Assembly: GCA_039029315.1 (NCBI GenBank) | Contig: JBCCGK010000054.1 | Span: 1-64,000, forward strand | Reading direction: 5' to 3' | Source of the DNA: JBCCCJ01 sp039029315 | GTDB taxonomy: Bacteria > Bacteroidota > Bacteroidia > J057 | DNA length: 64,000 nt | Shown here: piece after piece, positions 34,132 to 43,281 of the stretch | How the letters are laid out: every line of letters begins with the position of its first letter | Numbering within the stretch: position 1 is the stretch's first letter | Position numbers and translations under genes: made by a program | The notes under the pieces: model-generated | Database searches by the model: none | The model's input: the letters and a program-made list of their open reading frames with translations, nothing else | What the model was told of the DNA's origin: nothing

Positions 34132-36405
34132 ATGTATAATCATTTCTATCTTGTAATCTGGATTCTTTTTTTGATTTCTTTTCGGACACTTCACGCACAG
34201 TCTGTTAGCGGCAGGATTATTGACCAACTCACCAAAAAATCAATCGAAGGGGTCCAAATCGGCATTCTGGGCACCCATCTGGCTGCCATGTCAGATAGCA
34301 GTGGGCAGTTCACCATTGTATTGAGTAAGGCTGGAACCTATCAGTTGCATTGTTCTCATCCTTCATACGAATCTATGACCCGTGGATTCCTCCTTGGCAT
34401 GGATGTCCCCACCTCCATCGGTTTGGTTCTATCTCCCCTGCCCTACCAACTGCCGCAGGAGATTATCACTTCAGCTAGACGTTCAGAAGAAAATCTCTGG
34501 AATATCCCTGAGATGATGGCTATCATGGATCAGGCAGAGATTTCGGAAAGATCTCCTCGTACGACCCCAGAACTCATGATGAGCATGCCGGGCGTTTGGA
34601 TGCAGAAGACCAACCACGGCGGCGGCTCAGCCATCCTCCGAGGTCTCACAGGCAATCAGACCCTGCTGATGGTGGACGGCATCAGGATCAACAACTCTAC
34701 CTATCGCTATGGCCCGAATCAGTATTTGAATACCATTGATCCCTGGACGGTTGAGAAAATAGAAGTGATTCGTGGTGGTGGGGCCGTTCAATATGGCAGT
34801 GATGCCCTTGGAGGTGTGATTCAACTATTGACAGTCAAGCCACAATTCTCTGAGGACAAATTTCAATCTTCTGTCTCCGCTCAAGGCAAATTCATGAGTG
34901 CGGATATGGAAAAAAATCTTCGTGCAAACTGGCAATTGAAGTCACAAAAAGTATTTGTCAATATGGGGTTCAGCTATAAGGATTTTGGGGATCTACTGGC
35001 AGGGGGAGAATTGGGCGTCCAAGCTCCTTCTGCTTACACAGAAATTGATGGAGACTTCAAAGCGGTCATTCGGCTCAGCCAGAAAGACCAACTGAGCCTG
35101 CACTGGCAGCGGGTCGACCAACGCAATGTTAGCCGGTTTGATCAGGTGGCCCAAAGAGGATATGGCCTATATGAATTCAATCCACAGCAACGTAACCTTG
35201 CTTACGCCAGATGGGAACATCAAGACAATTCCCCATGGCTGAGGCAGCTCCGCCTAACATGTCTTGGCCAGACATCCAATGAGGTTCGCGCCAAACAAAA
35301 GCAGGATTCCCCGATTCTTCGAACGGAACAAGATGAAGTATCTACAATCGGGGCAGTTCTGGAACACCAGGCCACACCGATCAATCGCTGGACAATTATT
35401 TCTGGCCTCGACATCTACAGTGATCAAATCGCCAGCATTGCGCAGGAGTTGAATACAACAGATAGCAGCCAGGTCGAATTGCGCGGGCTGTATCCAGATG
35501 GCGCCTCAGCTCTCAATGCCTCAATTTTCAGCCTACATAGCCTCGAATTCAATGGCATCACGCTCAAAGCCGGACTGAGACATAGTCTGATTCGGCTATC
35601 TGCATTTGATCTGCAGTTCGGGGGATTTGACCTACGCCCGCAAGCCACTGTTGGACATATTGCAGCAAGCTATCACCTGGGCAAGTGGCATCACCTGAGC
35701 AGTTCCTTTCAGACAGGCTTTCGCTCCCCTAATATCAACGATCTGAGTAGTTTTGGATCATTTGATAGTGGCATTGAGGTCCCTGCGCAGGAACTTGGGG
35801 CTGAACGCAGTGCGACAGGCGAACTCGTGTACAAATTCAGTCATCCACAGCTCTCTGGAAGTATCGGCATGTATTATTCCCACCTAAAAGGCTTGATTGA
35901 GCGCGTGCCTACCACCTTCAATGGCAGTGATCGCTATTTGGGAGAAGCTGTCTTTGCCAAAGCCAATGTTGCAGCTGCCTTTATCAGAGGAATCGAAATG
36001 GATGCTCGCTTCGCCTTGTTGCCTGAATTGGAGCTGTACACACATGGGACCTATACCTTTGGCGCGACACAAGAAGATCCCTCTTCCCCCTTAAGACGTA
36101 TTCCCCCACTATATGGAGGGACAGGGCTGTCCTGGAAATCAGACAATGGATTTACAGCACGTCTGGAATATCGATACGCCAGCAGACAAAATCGCTTGTC
36201 GGATGGCGATATCCGAGATCATCGCATTCCAGATGGCGGGACTCCCGGATGGCAGGTTCTGGATGCATTTTGGGGATATCAATGGAAGAAGTTTCAGGGA
36301 AGAGTTGGGCTTCAAAACTTGTTTGACCAGGCATATAGACTTCATGGTTCGGGCGTAGATGCCTATGGCAGGAGTATATGGGTAGCCATTCAGCTAACAA
36401 TTTGA
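34132..36405 (+). CDS. TonB-dependent receptor with carboxypeptidase-regulatory-like domain
   Basis: A 757-residue outer-membrane active transporter. A signal peptide ends near LHAQS (residue 24), then a CarboxypepD_reg-like sandwich (SVSGRIIDQLTKKSIEGVQI..., about 24-105), the plug (about 115-235; GGGSAILRGLTGNQTLLMVD, EVIRGGGAVQYGSDALGG) and a large barrel to the C-terminus (NLFDQAYRLHGSGVDAYGR then IWVAIQLTI). The HGSGVDAYGR-type ending and the plug sequence resemble haem/siderophore-type rather than SusC-type receptors; no SusD partner gene is present. It is divergent from the AraC regulator. The ligand is unknown. Confidence 0.92.
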   Translation: MYNHFYLVIWILFLISFRTLHAQSVSGRIIDQLTKKSIEGVQIGILGTHLAAMSDSSGQFTIVLSKAGTYQLHCSHPSYESMTRGFLLGMDVPTSIGLVLSPLPYQLPQEIITSARRSEENLWNIPEMMAIMDQAEISERSPRTTPELMMSMPGVWMQKTNHGGGSAILRGLTGNQTLLMVDGIRINNSTYRYGPNQYLNTIDPWTVEKIEVIRGGGAVQYGSDALGGVIQLLTVKPQFSEDKFQSSVSAQGKFMSADMEKNLRANWQLKSQKVFVNMGFSYKDFGDLLAGGELGVQAPSAYTEIDGDFKAVIRLSQKDQLSLHWQRVDQRNVSRFDQVAQRGYGLYEFNPQQRNLAYARWEHQDNSPWLRQLRLTCLGQTSNEVRAKQKQDSPILRTEQDEVSTIGAVLEHQATPINRWTIISGLDIYSDQIASIAQELNTTDSSQVELRGLYPDGASALNASIFSLHSLEFNGITLKAGLRHSLIRLSAFDLQFGGFDLRPQATVGHIAASYHLGKWHHLSSSFQTGFRSPNINDLSSFGSFDSGIEVPAQELGAERSATGELVYKFSHPQLSGSIGMYYSHLKGLIERVPTTFNGSDRYLGEAVFAKANVAAAFIRGIEMDARFALLPELELYTHGTYTFGATQEDPSSPLRRIPPLYGGTGLSWKSDNGFTARLEYRYASRQNRLSDGDIRDHRIPDGGTPGWQVLDAFWGYQWKKFQGRVGLQNLFDQAYRLHGSGVDAYGRSIWVAIQLTI

Positions 36406-36476
36406 GGTTTTTTTGGATAAATTAGGCGAAATCCCTTGTTAGGACATATCTTTTTGAGTGATCAAGGAACTGCCAC

Positions 36477-37001
36477 ATGCCAAAACAACCGTCTATCTGT
36501 GAGGAAGCCATCTACAATGAACTCTACAAGAGCTATGCAGAGAAAATCAGGAATTATGTCTATTACAAATCTGGGGATCTAACACAGGCCGAAGACATCA
36601 TGCAAGAGACCTTTCTTCGGCTTTGGAAAAAATGTGCAGAAATCCTTTTCGATAAAGTCGGAGGATTCCTCCATACAGTCTCCAATCACCTGTTCATAGA
36701 TAGTGTACGGTCCCATAAGGTCTCTCTTCGGTTTCAGAAATCACACACTCCTTTGGTGGATTCTGAAGATCCTTTTTTTCATTTACGGACCAAGGAGTTC
36801 CAGGAAAGCATCGAACAAACCATCTCCAATCTGCCTGAGGGACAAAGAGAAGCCTTCCTGATGAATCGCATTGACAAACTCACCTACAAAGAGATCGCCC
36901 AATCACTTGGGATCAGTCAGACCGCAGTGGAAAAAAGAATTGGGAAAGCCCTGATCAAGCTAAAATCACGGATTGAGGAATTCAATCATCAACGAATTTG
37001 A
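36477..37001 (+). CDS. ECF sigma factor, FecI-like
   Basis: A 174-residue ECF sigma factor. Region 2 contains DLTQAEDIMQETFLRLWKKC and the core helix GGFLHTVSNHLFIDSVRSHK. Region 4 is EGQREAFLMNRIDKLTYKEI followed by QSLGISQTAVEKRIGKALIK. It is followed by FecR (65 bp) and an STN-type TonB receptor, the classical cell-surface signalling cassette in which the receptor, FecR and sigma relay ligand binding to transcription. It starts 71 bp after the TonB gene at 34132, so that gene may belong to the same unit. Confidence 0.93.
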   Translation: MPKQPSICEEAIYNELYKSYAEKIRNYVYYKSGDLTQAEDIMQETFLRLWKKCAEILFDKVGGFLHTVSNHLFIDSVRSHKVSLRFQKSHTPLVDSEDPFFHLRTKEFQESIEQTISNLPEGQREAFLMNRIDKLTYKEIAQSLGISQTAVEKRIGKALIKLKSRIEEFNHQRI

Positions 37002-37027
37002 AAAATCATTCCAAAAACTGTCCCACA

Positions 37028-37058
37028 GGGGTTGGGTAAATCAGGTCTGAATCGTATC
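37028..37058 (+). promoter_or_regulatory. Putative ECF-type promoter upstream of fecR-like gene
   Basis: GGGGTTGGGTAAAT (37028-37041) followed by CGTATC (37053-37058) lies just before the FecR start codon. The same 14 bp recurs at 40750-40763 in front of a noncoding stretch. Together they look like -35 and -10 boxes of one ECF promoter, probably read by the sigma factor at 36477. This is inference. Confidence 0.5.
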
Positions 37059-37066
37059 TAGGGTAC

Positions 37067-37975
37067 ATGGGAGATCCAGAAGTAGAAATATTGTTGTCGA
37101 AATGGCTGGCTGGCACCCTGACAGAGGCAGAGAAGGCACAACTTGCCCAAAGCGAGGATCTATCCTCTTTGCGGGTCGTCGTGAATGATATCGCATCATG
37201 GTCCGTTGGAGAATGGGATACTGCACAAGGGCTGGCACTCCTAAAGCGTCAGCAAGCAGAGCGAAAAAAGAGAAGCATGCGCCGACGAATCTCCTATTCG
37301 ATTGCGGCCGGGATAGGGGTGCTCCTCATTGTGGCAACCCTTTGGCAGATTCTCATCCCTGGCACAGTTCAAGTCAGAACCGGGATCGCGGAGGTGAAAG
37401 AACTTGTGTTCCCGGATGGCTCTCTGATGAAGCTAGATGCCATGACACAAGTCAGTTATAACAAAAACAAGTGGGCAGAAGCACGACACGTCACGCTACA
37501 AGGACAGGCATTTTTTGATGTCAAAGCAGGGAATTCCTTTGAGGTACATACGCCATCAGGTGTAGTCTCAGTTCTGGGAACTCGCTTCAATATAAAAGCA
37601 GTAACTGAGCATTTGCTTGTTGAGTGCTATTCTGGCAATGTGCAGGTAGCCATCGAATCGGATCAGCAAATCATTGGTTCAGGAGAAAAACTCAGCTTGG
37701 TGGATGGCGTGCTCCGCAAACAATCGCACAGCAGAACTGTTCCGGATTGGGAAGACAGCTTGAGTATATATGAGGAAACTCCTCTACAGGAGGTTGTGCA
37801 GGATTTGTCCAGGTATTTTGAGGTGGATATTCAACTTCCCAATCAATATGCGCATCTTGCTTTCAGTGGACAGGTCAGTCAGACAGATCTGACACTCGCC
37901 CTGAAGAGTATTTTCCTTCCAATGGGAATCGATTATTCCCAGGAAGACAAGGGCAGAGTGGTCATTCGGCAGTAA
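37067..37975 (+). CDS. FecR-family anti-sigma regulator
   Basis: A 302-residue membrane protein. The N-terminal cytoplasmic part (about 1-70; EVEILLSKWLAGTLTEAEKA) matches the sigma-binding region of FecR. A transmembrane helix lies around 73-96 (RISYSIAAGIGVLLIVATLW). The periplasmic FecR domain (about 105-200; GIAEVKELVFPDGSLMKLDA, ARHVTLQGQAFFDVKAGNSF, VVSVLGTRFNIKA) is followed by a DUF4974 domain (about 225-302; ETPLQEVVQDLSRYFEVDIQ). It relays a signal from the STN receptor encoded 17 bp downstream to the sigma factor encoded upstream. Length is normal. Confidence 0.94.
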   Translation: MGDPEVEILLSKWLAGTLTEAEKAQLAQSEDLSSLRVVVNDIASWSVGEWDTAQGLALLKRQQAERKKRSMRRRISYSIAAGIGVLLIVATLWQILIPGTVQVRTGIAEVKELVFPDGSLMKLDAMTQVSYNKNKWAEARHVTLQGQAFFDVKAGNSFEVHTPSGVVSVLGTRFNIKAVTEHLLVECYSGNVQVAIESDQQIIGSGEKLSLVDGVLRKQSHSRTVPDWEDSLSIYEETPLQEVVQDLSRYFEVDIQLPNQYAHLAFSGQVSQTDLTLALKSIFLPMGIDYSQEDKGRVVIRQ

Positions 37976-37992
37976 TCTCACATTCTTCCCCT

Positions 37993-40506
37993 ATGCTTCA
38001 ACGGACCTTAGCGGCTCTTTTTTTCTTGATATCATTGTTTGGCAGCTTTCCCAACTCTCTGCCTGCACAGGACCAAGAATCTATTCAGACTGACACCATT
38101 TACCTCATCCAATACCTCAAACAACTAGAACAAAAATATACAGTCTCCTTTTCCTATAATCATACCTTGCTCAAGGAGATCAAGATTTTCTTTTTGCCTA
38201 CTTATTCTTCTCTGGAGGCCTGTCTCGATTCCATTCAATCTCAAACAGCGATCAGGTTTGAACGTGTGAATGAGGCACAATTTCTTCTCATTCCGATTCG
38301 ACAAGCAGCGCAGTTTCGGGTAGTGGAAGCGGGTACAGGTCTTCCAGTTTATTCTTTGATTGTTCAAGTCAATGATCAGCCCAAGACATATCTTCTCCCC
38401 CACTCAGATCAACAATATGTGATTCCTGAGCTGTTTCCGACAGATTCCGTTCGATTCAAGTCTAATTTTCATGTTCCCTTGCGCACCACCGCGGAGGCAC
38501 TTTTCTCTCTAGAGGGCCCCCTACAACTGACTAGCAGAACAGTACACCTAAAAGAAGTGATTGTCCAAGAATATCTGACAAACGGGGTCGCATTCAGGCT
38601 CCAGGATCACAGTATCCATATCGATATGCAGAAGTTGGGCTTGCTTCCAGGAGAAACAGACAAGGATGTGTTGCTCTTACTGAAAAATCTTCCGGGGATC
38701 AGAACCCCTGATGGCAAACCTGGCAGCCTGACGATCAGGGGAAGTAGTCTGGATCAAAACCTGATGTTGTTTGATGACATTCCAATCTATCATCCCGGTC
38801 ATTTTCTTGGAACCATTTCTCCTTACAATCCATTGGTGATCGACAAAGTAGATGTGTATCGCTCTACCCTTCCAGCCAAATATGGGGGGAGAGTTGGCGG
38901 TCTCATCAGCCTGCAAACAGAAAATCCTCTGGAGGATTCTGCCTCTGTTACAGCCATGAGCAGTACTATTTATGGAGGCATCAAACTCAAACTTCCTCTG
39001 ATCAAAGACAAACTTGGGCTTCTCCTTTCTGCCAGATCAAGTTTTCCTTCTAATACATTCGCTCCCAAACTCTCAGCCTATACGCAACTGAATTATCAGG
39101 GGAGCAGACTTGATACCGTTCTCCTTCGTCCACATGAGGTGGTGGACCCTTTTCGCGTAAGATTTCGAGATGTGGTAGGCAAACTGGTCTATCAGATCAA
39201 TCCTCAGCATCAAGTCTCCATGAGTTATTTGGGGATTTTCAATCGCAATAACTTTCGCCTAAACGATACGATTCGGGGACCGCAGGAAGAACAAGTCGCG
39301 GATCTGAATAATTGGGGCCTCACCACCAAATGGTCTGCGAAACTTTCTCCTCGCCTCCAGACTCACCTAAGTCTTACCCGGTCCCGACTGAGTCTTCACA
39401 ATGCTACGCGTATCTTCCGAAGGAATGGTCCCATCATTCACAGGGGCAATGAAAGCGAATTGGTTGATACACGGCTGATGGCCGAAGCAAACATTCAAGC
39501 CAGTTCGCAGCTCCAACTGGAATCTGGCTACCACCTGTTCACTCAATCATTGGACAATATGCTTCGGAATGAAAATGGCCAATTTGTTCCTAATCGGACA
39601 GATCAGGCCAGCATTCATTCTGTTTTTGCTTCTCTCAAACCACAATGGGCAAGATTGTCAGCAGATATTGGGTTACGGCTTGGGTATTATGAACCCATCT
39701 CCCAGCTATATGTCGATCCCCGACTCTCAACCAGTGTTATTCTCAATCGTTCCTTGATCGCCAAAGCATCTGCCGGACAATCCCATCAAAATATGCAACA
39801 GCGATTGACCGACGATTTTGATGATTTTCGATTATCCAATCAATACTGGTTCATGCCCATGAGTCCGAGAGGCGTCATGGAAGGCAGGCAAGCCATGATC
39901 GGCGCTTTGTATGAGCAGGCTGGATGGTTGGTGGATGTGGAAATATATACAAAAAACATACAGGGATTGGAACGAGAAGTCAATCTAGCGCCTCAAAAAT
40001 CCGGCAGCATTCACTCCCGAGGGACGGATGTTTTTGTCAAGAAAAAGTGGGGAGCCATTGAAAGTTGGCTCAGTTATTCCTACAGTCATGTTCAGACGAA
40101 ATTTGAAGCAATAGAGGAGGCAATGTTCAATCAACCGCACATCGCCAATGTAAGTGGCATCCTGCATCAAGGTCCCTGGACCCTTGCGATTTCATGGGGA
40201 TATATGGCAGGAATGCCGGTCGAGATTCCAAACATTGACCCCAATCATCCGAACTCCAATGGCCTTCAGGAATTGGTCGTACCATATACAGATAGATTCC
40301 CTGCCCAACATCAGCTTGATATATCCACGACCTACAGTTTTCGGAGCAAGAAAAATCGCTGGAAGGCTGTCATTGGAGCTGCGGTGATCAATGCCTACAA
40401 CCAACTCAACTACATCAATATTATTCAGAACAATCCTCTTGTCAGCAATCCGTATCGATATGGGTTGGGATTCACACCTGATATGCATGTGAGTATCAGT
40501 TTTTGA
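37993..40506 (+). CDS. STN-domain TonB-dependent receptor
   Basis: An 837-residue receptor-transducer. After a signal peptide (cleavage near LPAQD) comes an STN signalling domain (about 33-98; LKQLEQKYTVSFSYNHTLLK, SLEACLDSIQSQTAIRFERV), then a degenerate regulatory-like segment (about 100-195), a plug (GKPGSLTIRGSSLDQNLMLF, then DKVDVYRSTLPAKYGGRVGG) and a barrel ending DMHVSISF. The STN domain contacts FecR, so ligand binding outside can switch on the sigma factor. The gene is 17 bp downstream of FecR. There is no SusD or DUF4249 partner next to it. The ligand is unknown. Confidence 0.93.
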   Translation: MLQRTLAALFFLISLFGSFPNSLPAQDQESIQTDTIYLIQYLKQLEQKYTVSFSYNHTLLKEIKIFFLPTYSSLEACLDSIQSQTAIRFERVNEAQFLLIPIRQAAQFRVVEAGTGLPVYSLIVQVNDQPKTYLLPHSDQQYVIPELFPTDSVRFKSNFHVPLRTTAEALFSLEGPLQLTSRTVHLKEVIVQEYLTNGVAFRLQDHSIHIDMQKLGLLPGETDKDVLLLLKNLPGIRTPDGKPGSLTIRGSSLDQNLMLFDDIPIYHPGHFLGTISPYNPLVIDKVDVYRSTLPAKYGGRVGGLISLQTENPLEDSASVTAMSSTIYGGIKLKLPLIKDKLGLLLSARSSFPSNTFAPKLSAYTQLNYQGSRLDTVLLRPHEVVDPFRVRFRDVVGKLVYQINPQHQVSMSYLGIFNRNNFRLNDTIRGPQEEQVADLNNWGLTTKWSAKLSPRLQTHLSLTRSRLSLHNATRIFRRNGPIIHRGNESELVDTRLMAEANIQASSQLQLESGYHLFTQSLDNMLRNENGQFVPNRTDQASIHSVFASLKPQWARLSADIGLRLGYYEPISQLYVDPRLSTSVILNRSLIAKASAGQSHQNMQQRLTDDFDDFRLSNQYWFMPMSPRGVMEGRQAMIGALYEQAGWLVDVEIYTKNIQGLEREVNLAPQKSGSIHSRGTDVFVKKKWGAIESWLSYSYSHVQTKFEAIEEAMFNQPHIANVSGILHQGPWTLAISWGYMAGMPVEIPNIDPNHPNSNGLQELVVPYTDRFPAQHQLDISTTYSFRSKKNRWKAVIGAAVINAYNQLNYINIIQNNPLVSNPYRYGLGFTPDMHVSISF

Positions 40507-40749
40507 GGAAACATGAGGTGAGATGCCTCCTGTCTACTTTTTGCCCTCCTGGATTCGTTCCATCCTGAGCATGACAAATGTCCCATTTTTGCTTGCCAGG
40601 AGACATTATTTTGAGAAACCTCCCCGATAAAAATTCACTGGCAGGATTCGCAATCTTATTCTGTTTCAAAAGGCGTTTTCTCAACTAGCTATTGCTCTAT
40701 TTTGGCAACAAAAAGGAGCCAGAAAAAAATTAAAAAAAAATTTCAGAAG

Positions 40750-40784
40750 GGGGTTGGGTAAATGCCTGGTTTAAACGGAATATC
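40750..40784 (+). promoter_or_regulatory. Second copy of the putative ECF promoter
   Basis: GGGGTTGGGTAAAT at 40750-40763 is identical to 37028-37041, and the related downstream box CGGAATATC lies at 40776-40784. Unlike the first copy it does not precede a long gene; the next features are a short structured stretch and a terminator. Confidence 0.45.
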
Positions 40785-40887
40785 AATGAAAAAGGAATAA
40801 ACCCCTATTTCACTCAGCTTATTGATTAAGCAATTGAGTTTATAGCCGCTTTCACTGAACTGCCCCTTTATGGAAGGGGCAGTTTTA
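40785..40887 (+). ncRNA. Candidate small RNA
   Basis: The stretch between the putative ECF promoter and a strong intrinsic terminator is about 100 nt. It contains a hairpin at 40817-40831 (GCTTA, 5-nt loop, TAAGC) and then the terminator stem. The only reading frame near its start is a four-codon one (ATG AAA AAG GAA TAA), too short to be a typical protein. A regulatory RNA of the sigma/FecR cassette is a plausible reading; no family is recognised. Confidence 0.4.
40858..40887 (+). terminator. Intrinsic terminator
   Basis: The arms AACTGCCCCTT and AAGGGGCAGTT pair perfectly with a 5-nt loop, and the stem is followed by TTATTT. It is about 350 bp beyond the stop codon of the STN receptor, so it could end either a long 3' leader-out of that operon or the candidate small RNA. 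Confidence 0.75.
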
Positions 40888-41004
40888 TTTGGCAGCTTGA
40901 AGGAGGTTCCTATGTGACTTTGCAGGCAGGATTGAGGGTGATCCCAAGAGACTGTTTTGGAATCTGTGCTGAGAATTTTTAGGGGGTATTTTTTTCTCAG
41001 ACAA

Positions 41005-41050
41005 GGCTCTTTTTTGTTCTCATAGTAGTGCTATGGGAACAAAAAAAGCC
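41005..41050. repeat. Long near-perfect hairpin
   Basis: An arm of 21 nt (41005-41025, beginning GGCTCTTTTTTG) pairs with a 20-nt arm (41031-41050, ending CAAAAAAAGCC) apart from one unpaired base and one mismatch. Its T/A tracts lie inside the stem. It lies between the 3' end of the minus-strand SDR gene and the candidate small RNA and might act as a terminator for the SDR transcript. Confidence 0.5.
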
Positions 41051-41197
41051 GCCGGATGAGGAAAAAAGACGCATACAAAAAATAAGTGATAGATTTTCAA
41101 ACAGTCTCTAAGTTGGTTTTTTCGGAGGAAAAAGACTCAATCACATTCTTCAGCCGAAAAGATTCGGGTCCAGTACCAAGGACTTCCAGGATTCTGC

Positions 41198-41980
41198 CTA
41201 CAGTCCCGGGGGTCGTTGATTCAAATGATACCCACCATCCAGTACCAACAGCTGGGCATTCGCAATTTTCCCTCCCACAATAAAAAATACGATGGCATCA
41301 GCAACTTCTTCCGGAGTTGCAGTCCTTTGTAAAGGCGAGACTGATTCGATCGCCTGCCGCAGGGCTTCATAGCGCTCCTCCCCCAGCCCATTCCTGATCC
41401 ATCTACCCTGAATGAAGCCTGGACAGACAGCATTGACGCGAATTTCTGGACCCAAGGTCTGTGCCAATGAGAGAGTCAAGGTATTCATCGCCCCTTTTGA
41501 GGCTGCATAAGCAATAGAACTTCCAATTCCAGTCAAAGCAGAAATCGAGGAGGTGTTGACGATGGTTCCTTCTCCGGCTTGCTTCATGTACGGCACAACT
41601 GCTCGCGCCATCTGGAAGGCTCCTACAACATTCACAGCATAGATCCGCTGAAAATCCTGCATTTGAAGGCCATCCAGATTGGCATACTCACAATATTTGG
41701 TCATACCCGCATTGTTGACCAGGGCATCTATCCTTCCCCATTTCTCAAGGGTTGCGGCCACCATCCTTTGGCAAGCAGCGTCCTCAGAGACATCTGCCTG
41801 GACCATAAGTGTTTCTGCCCCTTCTTGTTGGCATCTTGCTACCGTTTCTTCTGCTTCTTGTTGACTACGGGTGTAATTGATCACAACATTCCAGCCAAGG
41901 GAGGCCAATTGTTGGGCTGTAGCAGCCCCTACACCAGTTGCTGATCCTGTAATGATCGCGACTTTCTTTTGTTCGTTCAT
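41198..41980 (-). CDS. Short-chain dehydrogenase/reductase, FabG-like
   Basis: A 260-residue classical SDR. The cofactor motif ITGSATGVGAATAQQLA starts near residue 10 (TGxxxGxG). NNAG lies near 88-91. The catalytic residues are the Ser in SISALTG and the Tyr/Lys in SIAYAASKGAMN. The C-terminus closes with QLLVLDGGYHL, the common FabG-type ending. It is therefore an NAD(P)H-dependent oxidoreductase; the substrate cannot be read from the sequence. The TRSQQEAEE after the second strand suggests NADPH preference. It follows the PLP enzyme gene by 12 bp on the same strand, so the two are co-transcribed. Confidence 0.92.
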   Translation of the reverse strand: MNEQKKVAIITGSATGVGAATAQQLASLGWNVVINYTRSQQEAEETVARCQQEGAETLMVQADVSEDAACQRMVAATLEKWGRIDALVNNAGMTKYCEYANLDGLQMQDFQRIYAVNVVGAFQMARAVVPYMKQAGEGTIVNTSSISALTGIGSSIAYAASKGAMNTLTLSLAQTLGPEIRVNAVCPGFIQGRWIRNGLGEERYEALRQAIESVSPLQRTATPEEVADAIVFFIVGGKIANAQLLVLDGGYHLNQRPPGL

Positions 41981-41992
41981 GTATGGAATAGG

Positions 41993-43192
41993 TTATAGAC
42001 ATTGTTCCAGATCTCGACATAGATCATTCGCATCTTCCAAGCCCACAGACACACGAAAGACCCCATCACCTGCATATTCCCGATATGCGGCCAGGTTCAC
42101 TTCGTCCAACTGGAAAGAGGATGCTTGTATTGCATCTGTCGGAATGTAGAAAATCAAACTTTTGTGATGCCCAAGAGAGACAGCATAATGAAAAATCTTC
42201 AAGCGCTCAACCATGCGCTGAATGATGATCTGAGGCTGTTCAGTCTGAAACGCCAACATACCGGAAAAATTCTGCATCTGCTGCTGGGCCAATTCGGCCT
42301 GTGGATGAGAAGGAAGGCCGGGGTAGATGACTTTCTTGACTCGTGGGTGGGCTTCCAGGAATTCTGATAGCTGACGGGCATTGCGCGCATGCGCCTGCAT
42401 ACGCAAAGGAAAGGTGGCCAATCCCCGATTAATCAGCCATGCGTTGAACGGGCTGATAATGCCTCCCAAATGAATGCTGATACGTGCTTTGAGGGCCTGG
42501 ATTGCTGCTTTCTTTCCCACCACAATGCCGCCAATCGCATCTCCATGCCCCCCCAGATACTTGGTCAAGGAATGAATGACAAAATCTGCACCCAGGCCCA
42601 AGGGTCTGGTGGCAAGAGGGGTCGCAAAGGTGGAATCGACTGCAACCATTCCACCTTGAGCATGGACGCGCTCTGCCACGGCACGAATATCGGTCAGTCG
42701 GCAAATCGGATTGCAAGGCGTCTCCAAAAATGCAAGTTGAACCGGCTTCGAAAGAGCTGCCTCCACTGCTTGCATGTCTGCCATATTCACAGAAATAACC
42801 TCAATCCCATACCCAGCCAAGAGATCGTTTCCGAATTCCCGAACACCTGCATAGGAAATATCACTCATCAGGATGCGGTCTCCAGACTTGAGTAGATGAA
42901 GGATCAGTCCGCTTACTGCGGCTATTCCACTCCCAAATGCCAGGGCCGCCTCCCCGTCTTCCAGTGCAGCAATTTTTTTCTCCAAAATATCTATGGTTGG
43001 ATTCCCCCATCGTGTATACACATGTGGACTGTGTTCGTCTAACTCCTCCGCAGAAAAGGAGACAGCAGGATCGACCTTGAAGGAAGTCGCCATCGTGATC
43101 GGGGCAATGGTCGCCCCATTTTGGAAATTGGAAGTTTCCCCTGCATGAATGGAAAGAGTTTGAATCCCGAATGGGTCGGTAGAAGCGTCCAT
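41993..43192 (-). CDS. Trans-sulfuration PLP-dependent enzyme (Cys/Met metabolism family)
   Basis: A 399-residue PLP enzyme of the cystathionine gamma-synthase/gamma-lyase/methionine gamma-lyase group. Landmarks are TRWGNPTIDILEKKIAALED, GSGIAAVSGLILHLLKSGDR, FLETPCNPICRLTDI, AVDSTFATPLATRPLGLGAD and the PLP lysine in VIHSLTKYLGGHGDAIGG. The conserved tyrosine is present in SDISYAG, but the active-site cysteine typical of methionine gamma-lyases at that position is not, so a cystathionine-type lyase or synthase is more likely than a classical methionine lyase. The ATG at 43192 is preferred over an upstream TTG at 43207. It lies 12 bp upstream of the SDR gene. Confidence 0.9.
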   Translation of the reverse strand: MDASTDPFGIQTLSIHAGETSNFQNGATIAPITMATSFKVDPAVSFSAEELDEHSPHVYTRWGNPTIDILEKKIAALEDGEAALAFGSGIAAVSGLILHLLKSGDRILMSDISYAGVREFGNDLLAGYGIEVISVNMADMQAVEAALSKPVQLAFLETPCNPICRLTDIRAVAERVHAQGGMVAVDSTFATPLATRPLGLGADFVIHSLTKYLGGHGDAIGGIVVGKKAAIQALKARISIHLGGIISPFNAWLINRGLATFPLRMQAHARNARQLSEFLEAHPRVKKVIYPGLPSHPQAELAQQQMQNFSGMLAFQTEQPQIIIQRMVERLKIFHYAVSLGHHKSLIFYIPTDAIQASSFQLDEVNLAAYREYAGDGVFRVSVGLEDANDLCRDLEQCL

Positions 43193-43281
43193 AGATCTTT
43201 TGGGCAAAAGCTACGGATTCTATCTGAAGAGACAAAGGCTGCCTCGTTCCAATCGGGCGGATGCTAGAGAGAATCTGTGCC

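Larger units (their letters stand above)
40507..41197. other. Noncoding region with putative small RNA and hairpins
   Basis: About 690 bp between the STN receptor gene (plus) and the SDR gene (minus). It contains a poly-A tract (about 40728-40740), a copy of the putative ECF promoter, a possible small RNA ending at a terminator (40858-40887), and a long hairpin (41005-41050). Reading frames at 40496-40684 (minus) and 41086-41283 (plus) have no domain and are not called. Confidence 0.6.
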
